Shown here piece after piece: positions 1 to 8,009 of a DNA stretch of 57,468 nucleotides. Each line of letters starts with the position of its first letter. Position 1 is the stretch's first letter. The notes below the pieces were generated by a model. That model saw only the letters and a list, made by a program, of their open reading frames with translations. It did not search any database and was not told where the DNA came from. A program made the position numbers and the translations under genes. The stretch comes from an uncultured Lachnospiraceae bacterium (GTDB lineage: Bacteria; Bacillota; Clostridia; Lachnospirales; Lachnospiraceae), in assembly GCA_959022495.1 (NCBI GenBank), contig CAUEYX010000019.1:1-57468 (forward strand), in the 5' to 3' direction.

Positions 1-1
1 A

Positions 2-91
2 AAGGCGTTCGAAAAGGCGCTCCGCTGTTTTCTCGATTTACTCAAGACAGCAGGAGTCTCCCGGCATATGCAGGATTTCAAAACGGGATGA
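2..91 (+). CDS. C-terminal end of an unidentified protein, cut by the window edge
   Basis: An open frame runs from the left edge to a TGA at 89-91 and encodes 29 residues ending in LKTAGVSRHMQDFKTG. It is followed 33 bases later by a strong intrinsic terminator in the same direction, which is what makes it likely to be a real gene end and not noise. The tail is amphipathic and unremarkable, and I do not recognise the family. The rest lies outside the window. Confidence 0.55.
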   Translation, partial: KAFEKALRCFLDLLKTAGVSRHMQDFKTG

Positions 92-124
92 GGAGGGAGC
101 GTAAAAGGAAGGGTGCACGGCGTT

Positions 125-181
125 AATTGACCAGCGGATGCCTGAGGCGTAAGCCGAATCTTCCGCTGGTCAATTGTTTTT
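125..181 (+). terminator. Rho-independent terminator of the left-edge gene
   Basis: Perfect 14-bp inverted repeat AATTGACCAGCGGA / TCCGCTGGTCAATT with a 23-base loop, followed by GTTTTT on the plus strand. The opposite side has no T-run, so it serves the plus-strand gene. From here to the DegV stop at 326 I see no gene. Confidence 0.9.
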
Positions 182-325
182 AGCCGTGTGTCCTTCCTCT
201 TAGATCTTTCCCAAATCATGAAACGGAACCTGATCCGCCCTGCCCCTCTCCACGAATACGTCCTTGAAAAGCCCTGCTGTTTTCGGACCCATTCACCAAA
301 GCCGTCTCCCCCACAAATCCAGATT

Positions 326-1183
326 TCACACGCGCTTCATACAGGTCACTGCCATGGCCCCAGGTCCGATATGGCATGCCACGCTCAGTGACAGCGGCCC
401 TTCTACGATCTCATACCCCGGGAAGCGGTACATGATCTCCTGCTTCCACGCCTGCGCCTCTTCTTTTGTGCAGGTATATGCCATTCCCAGAACCATCTCT
501 TCCCTGACGTCCGCGAACCGTCCGTTTAAATCGTTCTCAATCGCGTTTAACATGGTTTTCTTCGCGGCCTTCCAGCCTCTTACTTTTGCGAATGCATCCA
601 GCTTTTCCCCCTGGATCTGGAGGACCGGCTTTAAATTCAGTACTGTGCCGACAGCGGCCGCCGCCGGGGTAATCCTGCCGCCTTTCTTCAGGTATTTCAG
701 AGTATCAACTGTAATATAAATGCTGGCCTGCAGTTTTTCGCGCTCCAGGATTTCTTTTATCTGTGCCGCGGACAGCCCTTCATCCCTCAGTTTCATCGCG
801 TCATACACGGACTGCTCCTGGGTGACGGATATTCTCTGGTTATTCACGACCTGCACCCTGCCTCTGTATTCTGCCGCGATAGACATTGCCGTAAAACATG
901 TGCTGGAAAGTCCGCTGGACATGGGAATACACACGATCTCGTCGTACTCCTTAAGTATGTTTTCCCACAATTCCATAACGTTTCCCGGTGATGGCTGTGA
1001 TGTAGAAATATCGGAATCCGCGCCCAGTTTCTCATAGAACTGCTCCTGGGTCAGAGTGATGTCCTCCAGGAATAATTCTCCATCGATAAAGAACGGCATA
1101 GGAAGCACATAGATTCCCAGATCTTCTGCCCTGTCCTGTGTGATCCCGCTGTTGCTGTCTGTAACGATCGCTGTTTTACTCAT
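326..1183 (-). CDS. DegV family fatty-acid-binding protein (FakB-like)
   Basis: 285 residues. DegV proteins bind a fatty acid in a cleft between two domains, and FakB members present it to the kinase FakA for phosphorylation; no FakA is visible here, so the kinase partner is inferred. The N-terminal TDSNSGI segment, the SQPSPG motif around residue 65 and the SSGLSST stretch are the family's lipid and carboxylate-contacting motifs. Length is normal (about 280). The frame is open 11 codons further upstream, but GGAG sits 6 bases before the ATG at 1183 and not before the others, so I chose that start. It lies 104 bases after the PFL gene and is probably the last gene of the polA-side cluster. 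Confidence 0.93.
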   Translation of the reverse strand: MSKTAIVTDSNSGITQDRAEDLGIYVLPMPFFIDGELFLEDITLTQEQFYEKLGADSDISTSQPSPGNVMELWENILKEYDEIVCIPMSSGLSSTCFTAMSIAAEYRGRVQVVNNQRISVTQEQSVYDAMKLRDEGLSAAQIKEILEREKLQASIYITVDTLKYLKKGGRITPAAAAVGTVLNLKPVLQIQGEKLDAFAKVRGWKAAKKTMLNAIENDLNGRFADVREEMVLGMAYTCTKEEAQAWKQEIMYRFPGYEIVEGPLSLSVACHIGPGAMAVTCMKRV

Positions 1184-1287
1184 CATCCACTCCATTTCTG
1201 CCGCCTGCCGCGGCACTGTCAGGTTCTTCTGCTGTCAATTCCTTTTCTTCTAAGTTCTTTTTATTGTTAGAATGATTCTCTTATTTA

Positions 1288-2652
1288 TTAATTTTTGAAG
1301 CTGTGAATGGGGGCCGGTATTCTGCCCTGCCTGCTGATAAACGCTTCACATCCGAATTCATTGACCGGCATCACCGGCGCATACCCGAGAAGGCCGCCGA
1401 ACTCCGCCATATCTCCTACGTCTTTTCCGATGACCGGGATCAAGCGCACCGCGGTTGTCTTCTGGTTCACCATTCCGATGGCCATCTCGTCCGCGATAAT
1501 GCCTGAGATTGTGCTGGCGCTTGTGCGGCCCGGAACCGCGATCATGTCAAGTCCTACTGAGCAGACACAGGTCATGGCCTCAAGCTTTTCCAGCGTAAGG
1601 GAGCCCGCATGCACCGCATCGATCATCCCCTGATCCTCGCTGACCGGAATGAACGCGCCGCTTAAACCGCCCACATAGGAGGACGCCATAACGCCGCCTT
1701 TTTTCACCTGGTCGTTTAAGAGAGCCAGGGCCGCCGTCGTCCCTGGTGCGCCTACCCGCTCCAGCCCGATCTCCTCCAGAATCTCAGCCACACTGTCGCC
1801 GATTGCCGGAGTCGGAGCCAGAGACAGGTCCACAATGCCGAATGGAATGCCCAGCCGCTGGGATGCCTCCCCGGCGACAAGCTGCCCCACCCGCGTCACC
1901 TTGAAGGCCGTCTTTTTAATTGTCTCGCACAGCTCTTCAAATCCTTTTCCGCGCACCTTCTCCAAGGCTTTTTTCACTACCCCGGGACCGCTGACGCCCA
2001 CATTGATCACGGCATCCCCCTCTGTCACACCCAGGAATGCGCCTGCCATAAACGGATTGTCATCCGGCGCGTTGCAGAAGATCACCAGCTTCGCGCAGCC
2101 GAGAGAATCCCTTTCCTTTGTGGCTTCCGCCGTCGCTTTCACCATTTCCCCGCAGAGCCGGACAGCGTCCATGTTGATCCCTGTCTTTGTCGATCCCACA
2201 TTGACAGAGCTGCAGATACGTTCGGTCTCGGAGAGCGCCTGGGGAATGGAACGGATCAGGTTCTCATCGCTCTTTGTCATGCTCTTTGACACGAGAGCGG
2301 AATATCCCCCGATGAAATTCACCCCCACAGTCTCCGCCGCCCGGTCCAGTGTCTTTGCGATGGTCACGAAATCTTCCGGTGTCTTACATGCGGCCGCCCC
2401 TGCCAGTGCAATCGGGGTGACAGAGATCCGCTTATTTACGATAGGAATTCCAAATTCCTTCTCAATATCCTGCCCCACAGAGACCAGATCTTTGGCGGTC
2501 GTTGTAATCTTCTCGTAGATCCTGCGGTTCAGCTCGTTTAAATCAGAGTCAATACAATCCAGAAGGCTGATCCCCAGAGTGATGGTCCTCACATCCAGGT
2601 TCTCATGCTCAATCATCTTGTTGGTCTCTGATACTTCATACATATTAATCAT
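1288..2652 (-). CDS. PFL family protein, UPF0210 (DUF711)
   Basis: 454 residues, the usual size for this family. UPF0210 proteins have a pyruvate-formate-lyase/anaerobic-ribonucleotide-reductase-like fold but no established reaction. Family signatures include MNMYEVSETNKMI near the start, the NKRISVTPIALAG segment, glycine-rich GVSGPGVVKKAL and LGLAPTPAIGDSVAEI-type stretches, and a GLDMIAVPG motif late in the protein. No C-terminal glycyl radical loop is evident. The start ATG at 2652 has GAGG 8 bases upstream. It follows the ACT-domain gene by 26 bases; this ACT + UPF0210 pairing is a widely conserved two-gene unit, which suggests that the ACT protein senses the metabolite relevant to this enzyme. 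Confidence 0.95.
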   Translation of the reverse strand: MINMYEVSETNKMIEHENLDVRTITLGISLLDCIDSDLNELNRRIYEKITTTAKDLVSVGQDIEKEFGIPIVNKRISVTPIALAGAAACKTPEDFVTIAKTLDRAAETVGVNFIGGYSALVSKSMTKSDENLIRSIPQALSETERICSSVNVGSTKTGINMDAVRLCGEMVKATAEATKERDSLGCAKLVIFCNAPDDNPFMAGAFLGVTEGDAVINVGVSGPGVVKKALEKVRGKGFEELCETIKKTAFKVTRVGQLVAGEASQRLGIPFGIVDLSLAPTPAIGDSVAEILEEIGLERVGAPGTTAALALLNDQVKKGGVMASSYVGGLSGAFIPVSEDQGMIDAVHAGSLTLEKLEAMTCVCSVGLDMIAVPGRTSASTISGIIADEMAIGMVNQKTTAVRLIPVIGKDVGDMAEFGGLLGYAPVMPVNEFGCEAFISRQGRIPAPIHSFKN

Positions 2653-2678
2653 ATCCGTATCCTCACAATCTCCTTCTC

Positions 2679-2951
2679 TTACAGTCTGTGCATTTTCTCA
2701 AAAATCTCTTCTCTCTGGCAGCGGATGCTCACGCCGATCTCATTTCCCAGCTTCTCCATCTCATCGCACAGAACCGTAAAATCCTTCTTAAGATTCGTCA
2801 CATCCGTAATGACCATCATATTAAAATACCCCTGGATGATCGTCTGTGAGATATCCAGAATATTGATCTCATTTTCCGCAAGATAGGCGCACACTTTCGC
2901 GACGATTCCCACTGTGTCTTTTCCCAGCACTGTTACAATACACTTCTTCAT
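2679..2951 (-). CDS. ACT domain protein, UPF0237
   Basis: 90 residues forming one ACT domain (beta-alpha-beta-beta-alpha-beta): KKCIVTVLGKDTVGIVAKVCAYLAE at the start and the NILDISQTI segment typical of UPF0237/GcvR-like domains. ACT domains bind amino acids or related ligands, so a regulatory role is likely; the ligand is unknown. The frame opens at a TTG six codons upstream, but that stretch is the Shine-Dalgarno itself (AGGAGG, 9 bases before the ATG at 2951), so the ATG is the start. It sits just upstream of its usual partner, the UPF0210 gene. Confidence 0.94.
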   Translation of the reverse strand: MKKCIVTVLGKDTVGIVAKVCAYLAENEINILDISQTIIQGYFNMMVITDVTNLKKDFTVLCDEMEKLGNEIGVSIRCQREEIFEKMHRL

Positions 2952-2969
2952 CTTTTTTATCCTCCTCAA

Positions 2970-3767
2970 TCAGACTGTTATAATATCAGAAACCGTGTCC
3001 CTGCTGGCCACAAACATATCCAGATCCTCTCCCCGGTAATCATTATCCCCGAGGGTGACTTCCAGCTTGACCGTTTCGTACGCAAGTTTCGCATAATTGT
3101 TCTCTTTACTTAAATGTCCCAGGACAATGTGCTTCAGATTATCATGTAGTATATCACAAAGCAGACGGCCTGACAATTCATTTGAAAGATGCCCCTTATC
3201 CCCGAGAATACGCTGTTTCAGGTAATACGGATACCCGCCCACTTCCAGCATATGGATGTCATGGTTTGCCTCCAGGAGAACCGCATCCAGATGTTTTAAA
3301 TGTTCCACTGTGTACTCGTCATATTTCCCAAGGTCCGTGGCCACCGCGACGGATTTTCCTCCGCATTCCAGCCGGTACCCTGACGGCTCATTGGCGTCAT
3401 GGGAGATGGCGAAGGGATTCACTGTCACATCTCCGAGTGTAAATGGTTCATCTGTATGTATGGGATGGAGAAGCCCTTCTGGCATCTTCCCCAGGCCCGA
3501 ATAACCCAGGATTCCTTCAATGGTGCCCGGCGTCGCGTACACCGGGATTTCGTATTTCCGGCTGAACACGCCCAGTCCCTGGATGTGGTCCGAGTGTTCA
3601 TGCGTAATGAGGATGCCGCTGAGTTCATCCCCCTTGATCTCCAGCTTCTTTAAGCCTTCCTCTATCCTTTTTCTGCTGATCCCTGTATCCACCAGAAGGT
3701 GCGTCCGATCGCTCCCCGCATAGATACAGTTGCCGCTGCTTCCGCTGGCAATGCTGCACATTCTCAT
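2970..3767 (-). CDS. MBL-fold metallo-hydrolase, YycJ/WalJ-like
   Basis: 265 residues. Metallo-beta-lactamase fold with the metal-binding motif HEHSDH at residues 56-61, an early SIASGSSGNC segment and DTGIS, matching the YycJ/WalJ group of predicted exonuclease-like or phosphodiesterase-like hydrolases. Later histidines (ISHD, EANHD, LGHLSKENN) complete the two-metal site. Its ATG overlaps the coaE stop as ATGA, so the two are translationally coupled. The grouping polA-coaE-MBL is a recurrent clostridial arrangement and hints at a nucleic-acid-related role, but the substrate is not established from sequence. Confidence 0.94.
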   Translation of the reverse strand: MRMCSIASGSSGNCIYAGSDRTHLLVDTGISRKRIEEGLKKLEIKGDELSGILITHEHSDHIQGLGVFSRKYEIPVYATPGTIEGILGYSGLGKMPEGLLHPIHTDEPFTLGDVTVNPFAISHDANEPSGYRLECGGKSVAVATDLGKYDEYTVEHLKHLDAVLLEANHDIHMLEVGGYPYYLKQRILGDKGHLSNELSGRLLCDILHDNLKHIVLGHLSKENNYAKLAYETVKLEVTLGDNDYRGEDLDMFVASRDTVSDIITV

Positions 3768-4348
3768 AAGCCTAATCTCTCTCCTATTTGTCTCTTTGTA
3801 TCTTCAAAATCCCCGCTGTTGTCTATGACAGCAGTACACGCCGAGCGGAACCTTTCCTCCCCGGGCTGGGACGCGATCATCTGCGTGATCTTTTCATCCG
3901 AATACCCCCTGGAAGCTTTCAGGCGCTCCCGGCGCACGTTTTCTTCTGTATAAATATACCACAATTCATCGCATAGTTCCTGCCCCACGTCCGGGAGAAG
4001 CGCCGCCTCTATCACATAGAGGTCCACTCCCTCCCGCTCTCTGCGCCGGATGTCTTCCTTTACCCGGCGTACAACTTCCGGATGGACAATCTCATTCAGC
4101 GCCCGGAGCTGCCGTTCATCCGAAAAGACGATCCGCCCCAGCTCTGCCCTGTCCAGAGCACCGTCCCCGCTGATAATGCCCTCTCCGAAATGGGTCACAA
4201 TGCGCCGGAAACAGTCCGTACCTTTTTCCTGGAGCTCCTTTGCCGTCTCATCCATCTGGCACACATAGGCCCCGTAAGCCTCCTTCAGCCAGCGGAGCAC
4301 CTCGCTCTTTCCCGAGCCCACTCCTCCGGTGATCCCAAGCACTTTCAT
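3764..4348 (-). CDS. coaE: Dephospho-CoA kinase
   Basis: 194 residues. Catalyses the last step of coenzyme A synthesis, ATP-dependent phosphorylation of the 3'-hydroxyl of dephospho-CoA, in the cytoplasm. The P-loop GITGGVGSGKS lies at residues 5-15, followed by the DETAKEL segment (the conserved Asp of the CoaE active site) and the lid region EREGVDLYVIEAALL. An upstream in-frame ATG exists at 4375, but GGAGAAGG lies just ahead of the ATG at 4348 and the family begins MKVLGITGG, so that start is preferred. It is about 100 bases downstream of polA and overlaps the MBL gene by 4 bases. Confidence 0.96.
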   Translation of the reverse strand: MKVLGITGGVGSGKSEVLRWLKEAYGAYVCQMDETAKELQEKGTDCFRRIVTHFGEGIISGDGALDRAELGRIVFSDERQLRALNEIVHPEVVRRVKEDIRRREREGVDLYVIEAALLPDVGQELCDELWYIYTEENVRRERLKASRGYSDEKITQMIASQPGEERFRSACTAVIDNSGDFEDTKRQIGERLGL

Positions 4349-4450
4349 CTGTCCTTCTCCCTCTACTTTATCCATTCAACAGCGCATACATTCTGCACTG
4401 CTTTTATCCCGCACTGATCTTATTCCGGTATCCCAGATCTCATGCCGGCA

Positions 4451-7066
4451 TTATTTTGCCTCATACCAGTTCTGTCCGGTATGCATGTCCGCAATCAGCG
4501 GCACCGACAAATCCGCCGCGTGTTCCATTTTATCTTTTAAGATGGATTTGACTTCTTCCACTTCGGACTCTTCGGCTTCGATCAGAAGCTCATCATGCAC
4601 CTGGAGGATCAGGCGGGATCTCATGCCGCGCTTCTTCAGCTCCTCATTGACCCCGATCATGGCGATCTTGATAATGTCCGCGGCAGTTCCCTGGATCGGC
4701 GCGTTCATGGCCACCCTCTCACCGAAATTTCTCTGCATAAAATTGCTGGACCGAAGCTCCGGCACCGGCCGCCGGCGCCCGAATAAAGTGACTGCATAAC
4801 CTTTGTCTTTGGCATGAGCCACCGAATCATCCAGGAACTTCTTGATCCCGGGATAGGTCTCAAAATAGTGCTCAATATACTGGGCCGCTTCCTTCCTCGT
4901 GATGCTCAGGTCCTGGCTCAGCCCGAAAGAACTGATCCCGTACACAATGCCGAAATTCACTGCCTTGGCATTGCGCCGCTGGAGATCTGTCACCTCATCA
5001 AATGGCGTATGAAACACCTGGGACGCGGTCATTCTGTGAATATCCCGGGCTTCCCGGTATGCCTGGATCAGCTGCCCGTCGCCGGAACAGTGCGCCAGTA
5101 TGCGCAGCTCAATCTGGGAATAGTCGGCATCGACGAACACATATCCTTCTTTGGGGACAAATACTTTCCTTATAAGCCGTCCCAGTTCCATGCGCACCGG
5201 GATGTTCTGGAGATTCGGCTCCGTGCTGCTCAGCCGTCCGGTCGCTGTGACTGTCTGGTTGAATTTCCCGTGGATGCGCCCGTCATCCCCAATATATACC
5301 GCGAGCCCATCCGCATACGTAGATTTCAGCTTCGCGAGCTGACGGTATTCCAAAATCTTAGCCACAACCGGATAATCCGGGGCAAGTTTATCCAGCACAT
5401 CCGCCGCCGTGGAATAACCGGTCTTCGTCTTCTTCGCATGTGGCATCTTCAGTTTGTCAAAGAGAATCACCCCCAGCTGTTTGGGCGAATTGATATTAAA
5501 CTCTTCCCCTGCCAGGCTGTAGATCTCTTTTTCCAGCTCCACAATCCGCGCTCCCAGCTGATCTCCATAGATCTTGAGTGCCTCGGCCTCAACTTTGACC
5601 CCAGCCTGTTCCATATCAAACAGTGTAAATACAAGCGGCATCTCAATGTCAAAAAAGAGACGGTCCATATTCTGTTCTTTCAGCTTTTCTTCCAGGACAG
5701 ACGCGGCCGCGTAAGCAGTGTATGCCTCGTAGCAGGCCTTGACCTCATCTTCGCACTTCTCATCAATGAGAAGATTCAGCTGTTCTCTTGCCACATCTTC
5801 GTAGTCGTAATCGCTTTTCAGCGGATTTAAAAGATATGCGGCAACGATCCCGTCAAAACAGTGATCCGGCCGCGCCTCCGGCAGATACGCGAGGAATTCC
5901 TTCAGACCGCACATTGCGAAGCGCTTGGCCTTCCCCGCCAGGGAGGAAAGCTCCGCGAAGAGACTGTCCATGTCCGTCTCCATGTCACAGGGGATCGAAT
6001 AGATCTTGTCCTTACCATAGGCAACCGCGATCCTGCCGAACCCGGAAGGATGGGCAAACAGAGGAAGTACATTTCCCGGATCTTTCGAGACAGCCGCTCC
6101 CACGCACTCTGCCTGCGCCGCCTCGGCAAAAATCCGCCGGATCTCCTCCTTGTCCGTAATCTCGCGGAACGCTTTCTCAATATCATTTGCCGAAACCTCC
6201 ACGTCAAAACGGCTCAGCATGTTCCTGAACTGGAGCCGTTTGAACATCTCATGGGCTTCTTTTGTGTAAGGATTGCCGTGCCGCGCTTTCTCAATATCAA
6301 AGTCAATGTCCGCATGAACATTGATCGTCGCCAGCACCTTGCTCATCTGCGCCTGCTCCCAGTATTCCTTCAGGTTTTTGCTGGCGCGGGGGGGCTTCAG
6401 CTCGTCCGCGTGCTCGTATGCATTTTCAATAGACTGATAGTCCTGGATGATCTTTGTGGCGGTCTTCTCCCCCACACCGGGTACACCCGGTATATTATCA
6501 GACGCGTCGCCCATCAGCGCCTTCACGTCGATAAATTCTTTCGGGGTCACACCGTACCGCTCTTTTACATCGTCCGCATTGTAGTCTTCCATTTCCGTCT
6601 TCCCCTGCTTTGTCTTGGGAACCCGGATCTTTACGTGTTCCGTGGCCAGCTGCAGAGTATCCCGGTCTCCTGAAATAATAGACACATCCATGCCTTTTTC
6701 CTCGCACGCGCGCGAGATCGTCCCCAGCAGGTCATCCGCCTCCAGCCCTGCCTGTTCGATGATCTCGATGTCCATGGCGCGCAGCACATCCTTAATCACA
6801 GGGACCTGCTGCTTAAGCTCCTCTGCCATAGGCTTTCGCGTCCCCTTATAGTCCGCGTACATCTCATGGCGGAAGGTGGGGGCGTGAACATCAAATGTAA
6901 CGGTTAAGTACTCCGGCCGCTCCTCGTCCAGAATCTTGAACATAATATTTAAAAATCCATAGACAGCATTCGTGTGGAGCCCCTCCGAATTCGTCAGGTC
7001 AGGCACCCCGTAAAACGCCCGGTTTAAAATGCTGTGTCCATCTATCAGTACGATTTTTTCTCTCAT
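4451..7066 (-). CDS. polA: DNA polymerase I
   Basis: 871 residues with normal architecture: 5'-nuclease domain (residues 1 to about 290, starting KIVLIDGHSILNRAFYG), a 3'-5' exonuclease-like domain, and the polymerase domain with motif A DYSQIELR, motif B RRNAKAVNFGIVYG and motif C QVHDELLIE. It fills gaps and replaces Okazaki primers during replication and repair. In the middle domain I do not see the DxE carboxylates of an active proofreading site (the region reads AECVGAAVSKDPG), so proofreading is probably lost, as in many Firmicutes. GGAGG lies 8 bases before the ATG. First gene of the minus-strand cluster through degV. Confidence 0.98.
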   Translation of the reverse strand: MREKIVLIDGHSILNRAFYGVPDLTNSEGLHTNAVYGFLNIMFKILDEERPEYLTVTFDVHAPTFRHEMYADYKGTRKPMAEELKQQVPVIKDVLRAMDIEIIEQAGLEADDLLGTISRACEEKGMDVSIISGDRDTLQLATEHVKIRVPKTKQGKTEMEDYNADDVKERYGVTPKEFIDVKALMGDASDNIPGVPGVGEKTATKIIQDYQSIENAYEHADELKPPRASKNLKEYWEQAQMSKVLATINVHADIDFDIEKARHGNPYTKEAHEMFKRLQFRNMLSRFDVEVSANDIEKAFREITDKEEIRRIFAEAAQAECVGAAVSKDPGNVLPLFAHPSGFGRIAVAYGKDKIYSIPCDMETDMDSLFAELSSLAGKAKRFAMCGLKEFLAYLPEARPDHCFDGIVAAYLLNPLKSDYDYEDVAREQLNLLIDEKCEDEVKACYEAYTAYAAASVLEEKLKEQNMDRLFFDIEMPLVFTLFDMEQAGVKVEAEALKIYGDQLGARIVELEKEIYSLAGEEFNINSPKQLGVILFDKLKMPHAKKTKTGYSTAADVLDKLAPDYPVVAKILEYRQLAKLKSTYADGLAVYIGDDGRIHGKFNQTVTATGRLSSTEPNLQNIPVRMELGRLIRKVFVPKEGYVFVDADYSQIELRILAHCSGDGQLIQAYREARDIHRMTASQVFHTPFDEVTDLQRRNAKAVNFGIVYGISSFGLSQDLSITRKEAAQYIEHYFETYPGIKKFLDDSVAHAKDKGYAVTLFGRRRPVPELRSSNFMQRNFGERVAMNAPIQGTAADIIKIAMIGVNEELKKRGMRSRLILQVHDELLIEAEESEVEEVKSILKDKMEHAADLSVPLIADMHTGQNWYEAK

Positions 7067-7097
7067 AAAATCCGCCTCCGTCTATAACCATTACTAA

Positions 7098-7125
7098 AGT
7101 ATACACTAAAAACCTTCTTTTTAAA
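7098..7125 (-). promoter_or_regulatory. Possible sigma-70-type promoter of polA
   Basis: On the minus strand TTTAAA, 16 bases, TATACT, about 30 bases upstream of the polA start. The -10 is good and the -35 weak. Confidence 0.4.
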
Positions 7126-7201
7126 AGCTCGTTTTTATGGTATTATGTTCACGTCTGAACTTGAATCTTAAGATGAAAAATACGTAAAGGAGACTTCTGT
7201 T

Positions 7202-7822
7202 ATGGATGGAATCATTTTTGATATAGACGGTACGCTGTGGGATTCCACGGATTCTGTAGCCGCCTCATGGAACAAAGCGATCCGGGAGCATTCTACCCTT
7301 GATCTCACATTGGACGCTCAAATCTTAAGCGGACTTTTCGGGAAGACAATGACCGAGATCGGGAACGCCCTCTTTCCTGACCTTCCGGAAAGCGAACGCA
7401 CAAGGCTTCTTGACATCTGCTTCCAGGCTGAGAATCATTATCTGGCGGATCACCCCGGTCTCCTGTATGACCGTGTGGTGGAGACCATCCAAAAACTTTC
7501 CGCAAGGTATCCACTCTTCATTGTAAGCAACTGCCAGCTTGGATATATTGAAATCACCATGAAATGCGCGGGCATTGAACCTTATATTAAGGATCACCTC
7601 TGTTTCGGAGAAACACAGGTATCCAAGGGGGAAACGCTCCGCATGCTGATGGAGCGGAACGGATTAAAATCCCCCGTGTACGTCGGAGATACACAGGGAG
7701 ACGCCGACGCGTGCGAATATGCCGGCATTCCGTTCATCTTCGCGGAATACGGGTTCGGAAATGTACCGGATGCCGTGACACGCATTCGAACATTTTCGGA
7801 GCTCTGCAGAATGTATCTGTAA
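7202..7822 (+). CDS. HAD-superfamily hydrolase (subfamily IA)
   Basis: 206 residues. Cytoplasmic phosphatase fold: motif I DIDGTLWDST at residues 6-15 (nucleophile Asp6 and acid/base Asp8), motif II VSNCQLGY, a conserved Lys, and motif IV VYVGDTQGDADA. The cap domain is helical (residues about 15-80). The substrate cannot be assigned; the closest general type is the phosphoglycolate phosphatase / sugar-phosphatase branch. The AGGAG is 9 bases before the ATG. It is alone, divergent from polA, and has no clear terminator behind it. Confidence 0.92.
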   Translation: MDGIIFDIDGTLWDSTDSVAASWNKAIREHSTLDLTLDAQILSGLFGKTMTEIGNALFPDLPESERTRLLDICFQAENHYLADHPGLLYDRVVETIQKLSARYPLFIVSNCQLGYIEITMKCAGIEPYIKDHLCFGETQVSKGETLRMLMERNGLKSPVYVGDTQGDADACEYAGIPFIFAEYGFGNVPDAVTRIRTFSELCRMYL

Positions 7823-8009
7823 AAATCCACGCATAAAAACATAAAAATGCCTGGAAGCTCTGACTTTACAGCCTCCTTGGAGAATCGTTCTTCCCCTTTT
7901 GATGCTGCAGTCATTGCCTCCAGGCATTCGATGAATACATGATTCACATCTCTTTTTTCAGAATCATATCAAGTATCTAACAATATCCAGGTTTCTATGT
8001 TCCATATTT

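Noticed and set aside
188..719. Plus-strand frames opposite degV
   Set aside because: They are antisense to a well-supported gene and lack start signals.
7594..7947. 117-codon minus-strand frame downstream of the HAD gene
   Set aside because: It is antisense to the HAD 3' end and lacks a domain or ribosome site. An ATGCCTGGA inverted repeat here has too long a loop to be called a terminator.
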